From assembly GCF_003261055.1 (NCBI RefSeq), contig NZ_CP030073.1:5580001-5644000 (forward strand): a DNA stretch of 64,000 bases, given 5' to 3'. This stretch comes from Streptomyces cadmiisoli. Its GTDB lineage: Bacteria > Actinomycetota > Actinomycetes > Streptomycetales > Streptomycetaceae. Position numbers and translations under genes: made by a program. Below, piece by piece: positions 36,354 to 45,650 of the stretch; the first letter of the stretch is position 1; every line of letters starts with the position of its first letter. The notes under the pieces are model-generated. The model saw only the letters and a list, made by a program, of their open reading frames with translations. It did not search any database and was not told the DNA's origin.

Positions 36354-36366
36354 GGAAGCGCTCCCA
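36353..36366. promoter_or_regulatory. CebR box at the bglC start
   Basis: TGGAAGCGCTCCCA matches the CebR palindrome TGGGAGCGCTCCCA with one change. It overlaps the Shine-Dalgarno and touches the ATG of bglC. Confidence 0.8.
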
Positions 36367-36444
36367 AGGGGGGTCGTCAGGACCGGAGAGGAGGGGAACG
36401 GGCAACGGATCGGACAGGTGCAGAAGCGATGGCGACCGGGGCAA

Positions 36445-36459
36445 CCCTGGTGACCAGGG
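36445..36459. terminator. Small hairpin between cebG and bglC
   Basis: CCCTGG-TGA-CCAGGG could form a short hairpin downstream of cebG. It may attenuate read-through into bglC, but the stem is short. Confidence 0.35.
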
Positions 36460-36591
36460 CCGCAGGGCCGACGGTGGCGCCGGAGCGGCCAAGGGCGACC
36501 GGGGTACGGGGGAGAAGGGAGCCGAGGCGGCATCGACCCGGCCCCCGTCGTGCGTCTTCCGTCGTGTGTCCCCGGTCGTGCGTCCCCGGCG

Positions 36592-37488
36592 TCAGCCCTT
36601 GACCGCGCCCTGCATGATGCCGCCGACGATCTGCTTGCCGAAGATCGCGAAGACGAGCAGCAGCGGAAGCGTGCCGAGCAGCGCACCGGCCATGATGAGC
36701 GACTGGTCGGGGGTGTAGCCGCGGCCCAGACCGGCGACCGCCACCTGCACGGTCGGGTTCCCCGTCTGGGTCAGCACCAGGAACGGCCACAGGAAGTCGT
36801 TCCACGTCTGGACGAACATCAGCATGCCCAGGACCGCCATCGCGGGCCGGGCGGCCGGGAACACGATGTGCCACACCACACGCCAGCTGCCCGCGCCGTC
36901 CACCCGGGCCGCCTCGATCAGCTCGTCGGGCAGGGCCTGGAGCAGGTACTGGCGCATGAAGAACACACCGAACGCGCTCACGAGCGACGGCAGGATCACC
37001 GCCTGCAGCTGGTCGGTCCAGTCGAGTTCGGCGACCATCATGTACAGCGGGATCACGCTCAGCTGCGGTGGCACCATCATCGTGCCGATCACGATCAGCA
37101 TCAGGGCGTTGCGGCCCTTGAAGCGCAGTTTGGCGAAGGCGAAACCGGCGACCGTCGACAGCACCACGATGGTCAGGGCCGAGATGCCCGCCACGATGGT
37201 GGTGTTGAGGAAGGCCTCGCCCAGATTGGCGTCCGACCAGGCGATGTCCAGGTTGTCCATCAGGTTCGAGCCGAACCAGAACGGCGGCGGGGTCTCGGCG
37301 AGCCGGTTGTTGTCGCGCGAGGCGGCGATCGCCGTCCACACCAGCGGGAACAGCGAACCGATCGCGAACAGGGCGAGGATGACGTACGCGACGGGTCCCG
37401 CGTGCAGGGTGCCGCCCGCCCGTGCCGCCTTCGGCCGCCGGGGCCGCTCGGTCTCCTGGGCCGGGGGTTCGGTCAGTGTCGTCGTCAC
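36592..37488 (-). CDS. cebG: Cellobiose/cellotriose ABC permease CebG
   Basis: This 298-residue inner-membrane permease of the carbohydrate MalG-type family has about six spans and the EAA loop ([22 protein letters not shown]). It forms the channel with CebF for uptake of cellulose breakdown products. The cytosolic ATPase is not encoded here; in Streptomyces the shared MsiK normally energises this transporter. The GTG at 37488 follows GGAGAA and is 12 bases after the cebF stop. Confidence 0.93.
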   Translation of the reverse strand: MTTTLTEPPAQETERPRRPKAARAGGTLHAGPVAYVILALFAIGSLFPLVWTAIAASRDNNRLAETPPPFWFGSNLMDNLDIAWSDANLGEAFLNTTIVAGISALTIVVLSTVAGFAFAKLRFKGRNALMLIVIGTMMVPPQLSVIPLYMMVAELDWTDQLQAVILPSLVSAFGVFFMRQYLLQALPDELIEAARVDGAGSWRVVWHIVFPAARPAMAVLGMLMFVQTWNDFLWPFLVLTQTGNPTVQVAVAGLGRGYTPDQSLIMAGALLGTLPLLLVFAIFGKQIVGGIMQGAVKG

Positions 37489-37500
37489 GGCCGGTTCTCC

Positions 37501-38526
37501 TTAACCACTGGCGCGCAGCCGGCGCGAGATGACGTAGTTGACGATGCCGATCACGATGAGGATCAGGAACATCGTCCAGGCGATGGCGGAGGCACGGCCC
37601 AGATGCTGGTTGACCCAGCCCTGCTCGTAGAGGTAGAGACCGAGCGTCTGGAACTGGTGCTGGCTGCCGCCCGAGGCACCCTTGTTCGCGTCGAACAGCA
37701 GCGGCTCACCGAACAGCTGCGAGGCGCCGATGGTCGACACGACGACGGTGAACAGGATCGTCGGCCGCAGCGCGGGCAGCGTCACATGGAAGAACTGCTG
37801 CCAGCGGTTGGCCCCGTCCAGCGCCGCGGACTCGTACAGGTCCTGCGGGATCGCCTGCATGGCGGCCAGGTAGATCAGCGCGTTGTAGCCGGTCCAGCGC
37901 CAGATGACGATCGTCGACACGGCGATCTGCGAGGGCCACTTGTCGTTCTGCCAGTCGATGTTGTCGATGCCGACGGCGCCCAGCGCCCAGTTGATCATGC
38001 CGTAGTCCCGGCCGAACAGCAGCACGAAGACCAGCGAGGCGGCGGCGATCGAGGTCGCGTACGGAGCGAGCATCGCGACCCGGTAGAAGGTGGAGGCGCG
38101 CAGCCGGTAGTTGAGGATGTGGGCGAGCCCCAGCGCCATCAGCAGCTGCGGGACGGTGGAGATGACGCCGATGGTGAGGGTGTTGCGCGCCGCGTTCCAG
38201 AAGAAGTCGTCGTCGAAGATCCGGGTGTAGTTGCGCAGGCCCACCCAGTTCATGTCGGTGGGCGCGGTCAGCTCCACCTGGTGCAGTGAGGCCCAGCCCG
38301 TGTAGACCAGCGGGAACAGGCCGAAAGCGAGGAACAGCAGGAAGAACGGCGAGACGAAGGCGTACGGACTCCATCGCACGTCCCGCTGCCAGCGGCGGGA
38401 CAGCCGCGCCCGGCGCCGCTGCTCCCGCTCGGTCTCCGGTGCGCCGGCCGGCGGGCGGCCCGGGGCCGCGCCCCCCTTCGCGGGGGACGCGGCGGCGGTG
38501 TCGTGCCCAGTGGTCATACGGGTCAC
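37501..38526 (-). CDS. cebF: Cellobiose/cellotriose ABC permease CebF
   Basis: This 341-residue MalF-type permease has a long cytosolic N-terminus (about 50 residues), six spans and the EAA loop (LYESAALDGANRWQQFFHVTLP). The GTG at 38526 overlaps the cebE stop as GTGA, suggesting coupled translation. An in-frame ATG nine bases later is an alternative. It partners with CebG and the CebE lipoprotein. Confidence 0.93.
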   Translation of the reverse strand: MTRMTTGHDTAAASPAKGGAAPGRPPAGAPETEREQRRRARLSRRWQRDVRWSPYAFVSPFFLLFLAFGLFPLVYTGWASLHQVELTAPTDMNWVGLRNYTRIFDDDFFWNAARNTLTIGVISTVPQLLMALGLAHILNYRLRASTFYRVAMLAPYATSIAAASLVFVLLFGRDYGMINWALGAVGIDNIDWQNDKWPSQIAVSTIVIWRWTGYNALIYLAAMQAIPQDLYESAALDGANRWQQFFHVTLPALRPTILFTVVVSTIGASQLFGEPLLFDANKGASGGSQHQFQTLGLYLYEQGWVNQHLGRASAIAWTMFLILIVIGIVNYVISRRLRASG

Positions 38527-39824
38527 TGGTCCAGGTTGTTGTCGATGGTCTTCACGGCCGTCTCCCAGGCCTCCTCGGCCGACTTGCCCTGGGTGACGAG
38601 GACCACGCCGTTGTCGGTGAGGCCCTGCTGGATGATCTGGTCCTTCGGGCCGATCACCTGCACGGGGCTGCTCTTGGCCGCCTCGGCGAAGATCTCGCCG
38701 ATCGGGGCGTCACCGGTCATGTCGTTCTTGGCTCCGGTGACGGCGGGCATCTCGTAGGCGCCCGGGGTGCTGGGGAAGCTGCCCTGCACCTCGAACAGCT
38801 TGGCCTGCTGCTCGGGCGCGGTCAGCCAGGCGGCCAGCTTCGCGGCCTCGTCGGTGTTCTTGCCGGACTTGGGCACGGCCAGGAAGGAACCGCCCCAGTT
38901 GCCGGACTTGGGGGCGGCGGCCACGTCCCACTTGCCGGCCGACTCCGGCTTCGACTTGCCCTTGATGTAGCCGAGCATCCACGGCGGGCAGGACATCGCG
39001 GCGAACTTGCTGTTGGCGATCGTGGTGTCCCAGGCGGGCTGGAACTGGGTCTGGTTGCCGACCAGTCCGTCCTCGGCGGCGGCGGCGGCGGTCAGGTCGA
39101 AGGCGGCCTTCACGGCCGGGTTCGTCTTGTAGATGACCTCGCCGGAGGAGTCGTAGAACCGCTCCGTCTCGCTGCTCAGGATCGCCTGGATCAGACCGCC
39201 GGGCGAGTCCATGAAGGTGGTGCCCTTAGGGGCGTTCTTCTGGTAGTCGCGGCCGACGTCGACCAGCTTCTCCCAGTCACCGGACCACAGTTCGGCGACC
39301 TTTGCGCGGTCCGTGGGCAGACCCGCCGCCTCGAACAGGTCCTTGCGGTAGCAGATGGCCATCGGGCCGACGTCGGTGCCGAGACCGATGGTCTGGCCGT
39401 CGGCGGTCGTGGCCTGCTTCCACTTCCACTCCAGGTAGTCGCTCTCCTTGCCGTGCTTCGACAGGTCGAGCAGCTTCGCGGCCTGGGTCTTCGCCACCTC
39501 GGCGATGTTGCCGACCTCGACGGCCTGGATGTCCATCAGACCGCTGTCGGTGGTGAGGTGGTTGACGAGCGCCGGGTAGTAGTTCTCGTTGCGCTCGACG
39601 ACGTTCTCTTTGATCGTGATGTCCGGGTTGAGCTTCATGTACTCGTCGTAGAGGCCGGCCTCCTTGAAGCCCATCGTCCCGAAGAGCCCCAGGGTGATCG
39701 TGGTCTTGCCGCTCCCGCCGTCCGACGAGTTCGAGTCGCTGTCGCCGTCGTCGGCACAGCCGGCCAGCAGCCCCGCGCCCAGCGTCGCGACGGCCGCCAG
39801 GACCACCGCCTTACGTGCTCGCAT
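38523..39824 (-). CDS. cebE: Cellobiose/cellotriose-binding lipoprotein CebE
   Basis: This 433-residue extracellular sugar-binding lipoprotein has a signal peptide ending in the lipobox LLAGC (Cys23), followed by a Ser/Gly/Asp linker. The rest is a family 1 solute-binding domain that captures cello-oligosaccharides for CebFG. The ATG at 39824 has AGGAGG six bases upstream, so the longer frame is rejected. A perfect CebR box lies about 120 bases upstream, giving sugar-inducible transcription of cebEFG. Confidence 0.95.
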   Translation of the reverse strand: MRARKAVVLAAVATLGAGLLAGCADDGDSDSNSSDGGSGKTTITLGLFGTMGFKEAGLYDEYMKLNPDITIKENVVERNENYYPALVNHLTTDSGLMDIQAVEVGNIAEVAKTQAAKLLDLSKHGKESDYLEWKWKQATTADGQTIGLGTDVGPMAICYRKDLFEAAGLPTDRAKVAELWSGDWEKLVDVGRDYQKNAPKGTTFMDSPGGLIQAILSSETERFYDSSGEVIYKTNPAVKAAFDLTAAAAAEDGLVGNQTQFQPAWDTTIANSKFAAMSCPPWMLGYIKGKSKPESAGKWDVAAAPKSGNWGGSFLAVPKSGKNTDEAAKLAAWLTAPEQQAKLFEVQGSFPSTPGAYEMPAVTGAKNDMTGDAPIGEIFAEAAKSSPVQVIGPKDQIIQQGLTDNGVVLVTQGKSAEEAWETAVKTIDNNLDQ

Positions 39825-39943
39825 TGCGTCCTCCTGTTGCCCTGACGTGCCGACCCCCCGGCCAACTGCATGGTTGGGCCCGTAACTTGCTTTCGCTGCG
39901 GCTCGGGCGGGGAACGTGCGGGATGTGTATGTGTCAGGTACTG

Positions 39944-39957
39944 TGGGAGCGCTCCCA
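39944..39957. promoter_or_regulatory. CebR box upstream of cebE
   Basis: TGGGAGCGCTCCCA is a perfect 14-base palindrome identical to the known CebR operator. It lies in the gap between divergent cebE and cebR. Confidence 0.93.
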
Positions 39958-40219
39958 CCTGTGATGCGTTGAAGAGTCGTCGGTTCCGGCAGGGGTGTCA
40001 AGGGCGCGCACAGGGCGAAATGCCTTCAGTTATCGGGCCGTTAACTGGAATCCGCACCTCCGAAAACCCCGGCGCGGGCGACCGGTTCCGGGCCCCGGAG
40101 CGGCCGCGGCGCGGGCCGTCCGGACCCCGGGACGGCGGCTCCCGGACCAGGGTCACCGCACTCCAGGCGACTGTTACATTCCAGGCCAACGTGATGAACG
40201 GCAGCGGAAGGCGGAGCCC

Positions 40220-41275
40220 ATGGCAAGCCACGGAGCGCGGAGCCGGAGCGGTGGCCGGCCGACCCTGGAGGAGGTCGCCGCGCGCGCCGGCGTGGGCCGC
40301 GGCACGGTCTCCCGGGTGATCAACGGCTCGCCCCGGGTCAGCGACGCCACCCGCGCGGCGGTGGAGGCGGCGGTCGCCGAGCTCGGTTACGTCCCGAACA
40401 CCGCTGCCCGCGCCCTGGCCGCGAACCGCACGGACGCGATCGCCCTCGTCGTGCCGGAGCCGGAGACGCGGTTCTTCGCGGAGCCGTACTTCTCGGACAT
40501 GCTGCGCGGTGTCGGCGCCGAGCTGTCCGACACGGAGATGCAGCTGCTGCTGATCTTCGCGGGCAGCGCCCGGGAGCGGCAGCGGCTCGCCCAGTACCTG
40601 GCGGCGCACCGGGTGGACGGTGTGCTGCTGGTCTCCGTGCACGCCGACGACCCCCTGCCCGACCTGCTGGCCCAGTTGGAGATCCCGGCGGTGATCAGCG
40701 GACCGAGATCGGCGGCCGAGACCCTGACCTCGGTGGACTCCGACAACTACGGCGGCGCCCGGTCGGCGGTCGAGCACCTGCTGGCCAGGGGCCGCCGCCG
40801 GATCGCCCACATCACCGGGCGGCTGGACGTCTACGGCGCCCAGCGGCGCATCGACGGCTACCGCGACGCGCTGCGCGGCGCGGGGTACCCCGTGGACGAA
40901 CAATTGATCGAACCGGGTGACTTCACGGAGGAGGGCGGCCGCCGGGCCATGACCGAGCTGCTGGCCCGCCGCCCCGACCTGGACGCGGTCTTCGCCGCCT
41001 CGGACGTCACCGCGGCCGGCGCCCGCCGGATCCTGCGCGAGGCGGGCCGCCGCACCCCCGAGGACGTCGCGCTGGTCGGCTACGACGACTCCGCCATAGC
41101 CCGCCACATGGATCCGCAGCTGACCAGCGTCCGCCAGCCGATCGAGGAGATGGGCCGCCGGATGATCGATCTGCTCCTGGCGGAGATCGCCGACCGCCGT
41201 CCGGCCGCCTCCCGGAGTCTGCAGCGACGGCACGTGGTCCTCGCGACGGAACTGGTGGAGCGGGAGTCGTCCTAG
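40220..41275 (+). CDS. cebR: LacI-family cellobiose repressor CebR
   Basis: This 351-residue LacI-type repressor has the N-terminal helix-turn-helix LEEVAARAGVGRGTVSRVIN and hinge ARALAANRTD, followed by a periplasmic-binding-protein-like ligand domain. It represses cebEFG and bglC until cellobiose or cellotriose accumulates. In several Streptomyces it also controls other traits, such as thaxtomin in S. scabiei. The ATG at 40220 follows GGAG, and the upstream in-frame codons have no family similarity. Confidence 0.95.
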   Translation: MASHGARSRSGGRPTLEEVAARAGVGRGTVSRVINGSPRVSDATRAAVEAAVAELGYVPNTAARALAANRTDAIALVVPEPETRFFAEPYFSDMLRGVGAELSDTEMQLLLIFAGSARERQRLAQYLAAHRVDGVLLVSVHADDPLPDLLAQLEIPAVISGPRSAAETLTSVDSDNYGGARSAVEHLLARGRRRIAHITGRLDVYGAQRRIDGYRDALRGAGYPVDEQLIEPGDFTEEGGRRAMTELLARRPDLDAVFAASDVTAAGARRILREAGRRTPEDVALVGYDDSAIARHMDPQLTSVRQPIEEMGRRMIDLLLAEIADRRPAASRSLQRRHVVLATELVERESS

Positions 41276-41389
41276 CGCCGGGCCGGGGCATCGCCTCGCC
41301 GTGCGAGAGGGCGGCCCGGGCGTGCGCCGCCTGAGTCAGGCAGCCGGGGCGGACGGCCGGGTCGGGGGGCCGACGCGGCGGGCCGTGCG

Positions 41390-41395
41390 TAAGAT
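41390..41395 (+). promoter_or_regulatory. Possible -10 element of a leaderless gene
   Basis: TAAGAT ends six bases before the GTG of the 99-residue gene. With no Shine-Dalgarno nearby, this spacing fits a leaderless transcript beginning at or next to the start codon. Confidence 0.5.
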
Positions 41396-41401
41396 CCGCG
41401 C

Positions 41402-41701
41402 GTGGCACTCACCTTTGAAGAACTTGTGGCGATGCAGCGCGCCGCGGACGAGGCGCATACGAGGGTCCTGGACCTGCGGGAGACCTACGGTCCGCCGACC
41501 CACCAGGAGGGCGGCTGGACCGGGACGCAGAAGGGGACGTACGAGACGGCGTGGCGGGCCTGGCGGGACCTGGACCGCGATCTCCAGGCCTCCGTCGCGG
41601 AGTACGCGAAGGAGGCGGGGCGGGCCCGGCCGGAGGTCGAGGCGGAGCTGCGGAAGATCCTTCCGGATCCCGAATCGGGCCGGGGAACGACCGAGGGCTG
41701 A
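41402..41701 (+). CDS. Conserved hypothetical protein, 99 residues, probably leaderless
   Basis: This small, charged, mostly helical protein is of unknown function (MALTFEELVAMQRAADEAHT near the start, ending ILPDPESGRGTTEG). It has no signal peptide or membrane span. The GTG at 41402 has no Shine-Dalgarno, but a -10-like TAAGAT is correctly placed for leaderless expression. It sits between cebR and tRNA-His, convergent with the latter. Confidence 0.75.
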   Translation: MALTFEELVAMQRAADEAHTRVLDLRETYGPPTHQEGGWTGTQKGTYETAWRAWRDLDRDLQASVAEYAKEAGRARPEVEAELRKILPDPESGRGTTEG

Positions 41702-41734
41702 CCCCTTTTCAGGGATCAGCCCTCGGCCCTCAAG

Positions 41735-41808
41735 GGTGAGTGACGGGACTCGAACCCGCGGCATCCTGGACCACAACCAGGTGCTCTACCAGCTGAGCTA
41801 CACCCACC
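41735..41808 (-). tRNA. tRNA-His(GTG)
   Basis: The minus strand gives a cloverleaf with acceptor GTGGGTG/CACTCAC, the extra 5' G typical of tRNA-His, an anticodon loop TTGTGGT (anticodon GTG) and T-loop TTCGAGT. Confidence 0.96.
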
Positions 41809-41923
41809 ATGACCGGTGCTTCTCACAGGGTTTCCCCGACCGGCCGAGAAAAAGTGTACAGGGTCCGAAGGGGTGCTCGCGCCCGGCTTTCCCGGGGCCC
41901 CCGCGGCGGGCCCCGGTGGCGCC

Positions 41924-42526
41924 TCACCCGGCGGGCAGGACGTGCTTGGCGGCGATCGTCCGGGCCGTGTCCGAGTCGGGGCCGGGCTGGGGGACGAAGA
42001 CGGCCTCGCGGTAGTAGCGCAGTTCCGCGATGGACTCGCGGATGTCGGCGAGCGCGCGATGGTTGCCGTTCTTCTCCGGGCTGTTGAAGTACGCCCGCGG
42101 GTACCAGCGCCGGGCCAGCTCCTTGATGCTGGACACGTCGACGATCCGGTAGTGCAGGTAGTCCTCCAGGGTCGGCATGTCGCGCAGCAGGAAGCCGCGG
42201 TCGGTGCCGACGGAGTTGCCGCACAGCGGGGCCTTGCCCGGCTCCTTGACATGTTCGCGTACGTACGCCAGGACCTGCTCCTCGGCGTCCGCGAGGGTCG
42301 TGCCGCCCGGCAGCTCGTCGAGCAGTCCGGAGGCGGTGTGCATCTGACGCACCACTTCGGGCATCGTCTCCAGCGCGGAGTCCGGCGGACGGATGACGAT
42401 GTCGACGCCTTCGCCGAGCACGTTGAGTTCGGAGTCGGTGACGAGGGCGGCCACCTCGATGAGCGCGTCGTCGGACAGCGAGAGGCCGGTCATCTCGCAG
42501 TCGATCCACACCATGCGATCGTTCAT
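41924..42526 (-). CDS. ornA: Oligoribonuclease OrnA
   Basis: This 200-residue DEDDh 3'-5' exonuclease degrades the last di- to pentanucleotides of RNA, including pGpG from cyclic-di-GMP turnover. Asp9 and Glu11 (WIDCEMTGL), the SVGTDRGFL region and [10 protein letters not shown] are visible. The ATG at 42526 begins [10 protein letters not shown]. It lies 171 bases downstream of adpA on the same strand, the usual Streptomyces adpA-ornA arrangement. The tRNA-His gene is immediately downstream. Confidence 0.97.
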   Translation of the reverse strand: MNDRMVWIDCEMTGLSLSDDALIEVAALVTDSELNVLGEGVDIVIRPPDSALETMPEVVRQMHTASGLLDELPGGTTLADAEEQVLAYVREHVKEPGKAPLCGNSVGTDRGFLLRDMPTLEDYLHYRIVDVSSIKELARRWYPRAYFNSPEKNGNHRALADIRESIAELRYYREAVFVPQPGPDSDTARTIAAKHVLPAG

Positions 42527-42697
42527 GCGACCACCCTAAAGCCGACGTCCATGTATGAGGTGCCCCGTGACGGCCCCGGGATCATCGGGAACCGGCGCCG
42601 CGGGGCCCGTCCGGCCCGGCAGGCCGGGTCCTGAGGCGCCTGAGACATGCGTCGGGGGTCACGGGGCGGCAGCCGCCCCGTGACCCCCGTCACATGA

Positions 42698-43945
42698 TCA
42701 CATCCCGCCGCGCTGTCCCGGCAGGCCGGCCCGTGCGTAGGCCTCCCTGACGTGGTCCGGCGCCAGGGACGCCGGGGAGCCGAGCGCGCCGGCCGCGGCA
42801 CGGCGGCTCTGCAGCGGGACCGGGGACTCCGGGTGGAGGGGAGACGGTGGTCCCGACTGGTGCGGCGGTCCGGTCATCGACGCGGGCGGGCTCGTCGGCC
42901 CGTCGGCGTCCGACGAGCGGTCCGACTGAGGCCTGCGGGCGCGGTACGCGGCCCGGTAGGCGGCCGGGGACGAGCCCAGCTGCCTGCGGAAATGGCCACG
43001 CAGGGCGACCGGCGAGCGGAAGCCGCAGCGGCCGGCCACCTCGTCGACCGAGTAGTCCGACGTCTCCAGCAGGCGCTGGGCCTGAAGGACACGCTGGGTG
43101 ATCAGCCACTGCAACGGCGCGCTGCCCGTGAGTGAGCGGAACCGGCGGTCGAAGGTGCGCCGGCTCATGTACGCGCGCGCGGCCAGGGTCTCCACGTCGA
43201 ACTGCTCGTGGAGGTGTTCCAGCGCCCAGGCGACGACCTCGGCGAGCGGGTCGGCGCCGATCTCCTCGGGTAAAGACCGATCGAGATAGCGCTCCTGACC
43301 GCCGCTGCGGCGCGGCGGGACCACCAGCCGGCGGGCCAGCGCCCCCGCCGCTTCGTTGCCGTGGTCCGTCCGCACGATGTGCAGACACAGGTCGATCCCG
43401 GCGGCCGTGCCCGCGGAGGTCAGCACGTCACCGTCGTCCACGAACAGCTCGCGCGGGTCGACATGGACGGACGGATAGCGCTTGGCCAGGGTCGGCGCGT
43501 ACATCCAGTGCGTCGTCGCCGGGCGGCCGTCCAGCAGGCCGGCCGCGGCCAGTACGAACGCGCCGGTGCACAGCCCGACGATGCGAGCGCCTTCCTCATG
43601 GGCCCGGCGCAGCGCGTCGAGCGCGTCGTCCGGCGGTGGTGAAGTGATCGAACGCCAGGCCGGCACGACGACCGTGCCCGCCCTGGCGATGGCCTCCAGG
43701 CCATGCGGCGCGGTGAGTTCCAGGCCCCCTGTGGTCCGCAGCGGGCCGTCCTCGCCGCCGCACACCAGCAGGCGGTAGCGCGGCACGCCGGCGTCCTGGC
43801 GGTCGATCCCGAACACCGACAGCGGTATGGAACTCTCGAAGATGGGGCCGCCGCTGAACAGCAGCACCGCGACGATCTCCTTGCGGCGTCGCCCGGAGAG
43901 TTTCCGGGCCGCGGCGTCCGGCGCGGCAGTGGAGTCGTGGCTCAT
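42698..43945 (-). CDS. adpA: AraC/XylS-family developmental master regulator AdpA
   Basis: This 415-residue transcription factor activates aerial-growth and secondary-metabolism genes. The N-terminal DJ-1/PfpI-like (ThiJ) dimerisation domain (about 20-205) contains GLCTGAFVLAAAG. The C-terminal AraC domain (about 230-335) has ARAYMSRRTFDRRFRSLTG and the second helix-turn-helix VDEVAGRCGFRSPVALRGHF. The acidic/polar tail is poorly conserved. Codon 225 (Leu in RSLPEE, between the domains, bases 43271-43273) is TTA, so translation should depend on the bldA tRNA as in other species. The ATG at 43945 begins MSHDSTAAPDA. Confidence 0.97.
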   Translation of the reverse strand: MSHDSTAAPDAAARKLSGRRRKEIVAVLLFSGGPIFESSIPLSVFGIDRQDAGVPRYRLLVCGGEDGPLRTTGGLELTAPHGLEAIARAGTVVVPAWRSITSPPPDDALDALRRAHEEGARIVGLCTGAFVLAAAGLLDGRPATTHWMYAPTLAKRYPSVHVDPRELFVDDGDVLTSAGTAAGIDLCLHIVRTDHGNEAAGALARRLVVPPRRSGGQERYLDRSLPEEIGADPLAEVVAWALEHLHEQFDVETLAARAYMSRRTFDRRFRSLTGSAPLQWLITQRVLQAQRLLETSDYSVDEVAGRCGFRSPVALRGHFRRQLGSSPAAYRAAYRARRPQSDRSSDADGPTSPPASMTGPPHQSGPPSPLHPESPVPLQSRRAAAGALGSPASLAPDHVREAYARAGLPGQRGGM

Positions 43946-44322
43946 ACTGCTAAGCCCCCCTCGGTGGTCGCGGCTCCTCGGTTGTGTCGCTCCTGCACGT
44001 TTCCCCTCGGTCCTGCACGAGTCCCCCGCCGTAGACAGTCAAGATCGAATCTACTGTGTTCCGCCGTACCGACGTGGCCAGTTCATCACCCGGCACATTG
44101 TCGACTTGGCAACTTGGCGTGAAGCATTCGATCACGAAGCGTTGCACTCGTGGGCCGTGCAGGGAAGTGCGCCTTGTCGCAGTGGCCAATCCACGTAGGG
44201 TGCGCGAGGCCCCTGAGACCCTTTCCGTGCAGGTCGAACGGGGGTTGGGGGGTACCTCGAACCGGTGATGCACACAGTTGAGAAGTTGGCTGAAAAGATA
44301 CGGGCGCGTGCGCGGAAACCGG
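43946..44322. other. adpA upstream region
   Basis: These 377 bases carry the adpA promoter and long leader and contain no supportable gene. One AdpA-like operator (44075-44084) is visible. Long 5' leaders are usual for adpA. Confidence 0.5.
44075..44084. promoter_or_regulatory. AdpA-type binding site upstream of adpA
   Basis: TGGCCAGTTC fits the AdpA consensus TGGCSNGWWY and lies 130 bases before the adpA start, suggesting autoregulation. A 10-base degenerate motif can occur by chance. Confidence 0.5.
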
Positions 44323-44658
44323 TCAACCGGCCGGAGTATTTCCGCCTGAGTGGCGTCCGCCCCGGCGCGCCGCCGTGCCATGCCGCTGATGCCGTCCCTG
44401 CCGGGGCGCGTACTCCTCGTCCGGCGCCGGCCGGGCCGCGCACGCTTCCGACCGCCGCAGCAGGACGCGGCAGACGGCGGTGACGGCGGCGAGGCCGACG
44501 GCGGTGCCCAGAGCACCGGCCAGGGAGGCACCGGACCACAGCAGGACCACCGGGACGAGGACACAACTGAAGGCGGCCCAGCGGATCACGTCGGAGACCG
44601 GATCCGGGGCGGGCGGGTGCTCCGGGTGGGCCTCGAGGGGCGTGAGGGGTGCGGTCAT
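44323..44658 (-). CDS. Small membrane protein of unknown function
   Basis: This 111-residue protein has two hydrophobic spans (about 26-44 and 48-66) and a basic, polar C-terminal tail (RPAPDEEYAPRQGRHQ region). The ATG at 44658 follows GGGAG. It lies upstream of adpA on the same strand, about 380 bases away. The function is unknown. Confidence 0.7.
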   Translation of the reverse strand: MTAPLTPLEAHPEHPPAPDPVSDVIRWAAFSCVLVPVVLLWSGASLAGALGTAVGLAAVTAVCRVLLRRSEACAARPAPDEEYAPRQGRHQRHGTAARRGGRHSGGNTPAG

Positions 44659-44972
44659 CGGGCTCCCTGAAGCGGATGGGTCACGCGGTTCAACGCCCGC
44701 CGGACCGGTCGGTCACTCCCGGATCCGGGGTCCGTGGCCGGACCGTATCGGTGAAGGGCGTGCGAACCGCCTGTACCGGGCAGCAACCATTGCGTTACCG
44801 GCGCACCCTCGTGCATGCTCCGGGGAACCCGTCGAGGACGTGCGCGGGATCTGGGCTAAGGAGGCGTGCCGCCGTACCCTTGGGGGTATGGGGTTGGGAA
44901 GATGATTCCCGGACACAGCTCCGCCGCACACTGTCGTCCCACCCATAAAAGGATCACAACGCCGAGACAGCC
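44659..44972. other. Divergent intergenic region before the universal stress protein gene
   Basis: These 314 bases separate the membrane-protein gene and the stress-protein gene and must hold both promoters. No small gene or strong hairpin is supported. The segment around 44941-44960 (acccataaaaggatcacaac) is comparatively AT-rich. Confidence 0.4.
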
Positions 44973-45500
44973 ATGGCCGGTCACGAATTCTTCGAACCCG
45001 CGGACCGCAAGCGGCCCGTCGCCGATCCGACGGCGGCCGAGCCCCTGGCGGCGGAAGAGTCACGCCAAGCGTGCGATCCCGCTTTCAAGCACGGCGTCGT
45101 CGTCGGCTTCGACGGCTCGACCTCCAGTGAACGCGCCCTCGCGTACGCGATCGGCATGGCCCGTCGCTCCGGCGCGGGCCTGATCATCGTGCATGTGGCC
45201 AACCGGCTGCCGACCACGGTGTGGGCCGGCTGCGAGCCGCCCGTCTTCGTCGACGTTCCCGACCACCGCACCGAGGTCCTGGGCCTGGAGCTGGCCTGCG
45301 CGGACTATCTGGCCGAGGTGCCCTGGATCCTGGTCGAGCGCGGTGGCGACATCTGCCACGAGCTGGAGGAGGTCGGGCGGGAGTACGAGGCGGACGCGAT
45401 CGTCGTCGGCTCCACCCACGGCGTCGTCGGGCGCATCTTCGGCTCCGTCGCGGGACGGCTCGCCAAGCGGGCCAAGCGCCCGGTCGTTGTGATTCCGTAA
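44973..45500 (+). CDS. Universal stress protein (UspA family)
   Basis: This 175-residue single-domain universal stress protein has an N-terminal extension of about 40 residues. The beta-1 segment VVVGFDGSTSSERAL is followed by the ATP-binding signature G-x2-G-x9-G(S) in STHGVVGRIFGSVAGRL, so nucleotide binding is likely. In actinobacteria such proteins are often induced under hypoxia or stationary phase. The ATG at 44973 begins MAGHEFFEPA. Confidence 0.92.
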   Translation: MAGHEFFEPADRKRPVADPTAAEPLAAEESRQACDPAFKHGVVVGFDGSTSSERALAYAIGMARRSGAGLIIVHVANRLPTTVWAGCEPPVFVDVPDHRTEVLGLELACADYLAEVPWILVERGGDICHELEEVGREYEADAIVVGSTHGVVGRIFGSVAGRLAKRAKRPVVVIP

Positions 45501-45650
45501 CTCGCCGTTGGCCCAGGTGAGATGCCCCGTGGGCAGGGGCGGTCCCCTTTGCGCGCCGGGTAAATCTACTCGTGCGTAGATGTGTTTGTGCCCTTGTGAA
45601 GGGCATATACGGGTCACCGTACAACTGCACATGCATGAAGGGAGCCCGCC

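Noticed and set aside
39995..40219. Longer start for CebR
   Set aside because: The extra 75 residues have no similarity to LacI regulators and would overlap the cebE/cebR promoter region. The ATG at 40220 follows GGAG and directly precedes the helix-turn-helix.
41712..41740. Strong terminator after tRNA-His
   Set aside because: Short complementary stretches (agggatcagccct) are present, but the stem is too weak to call.
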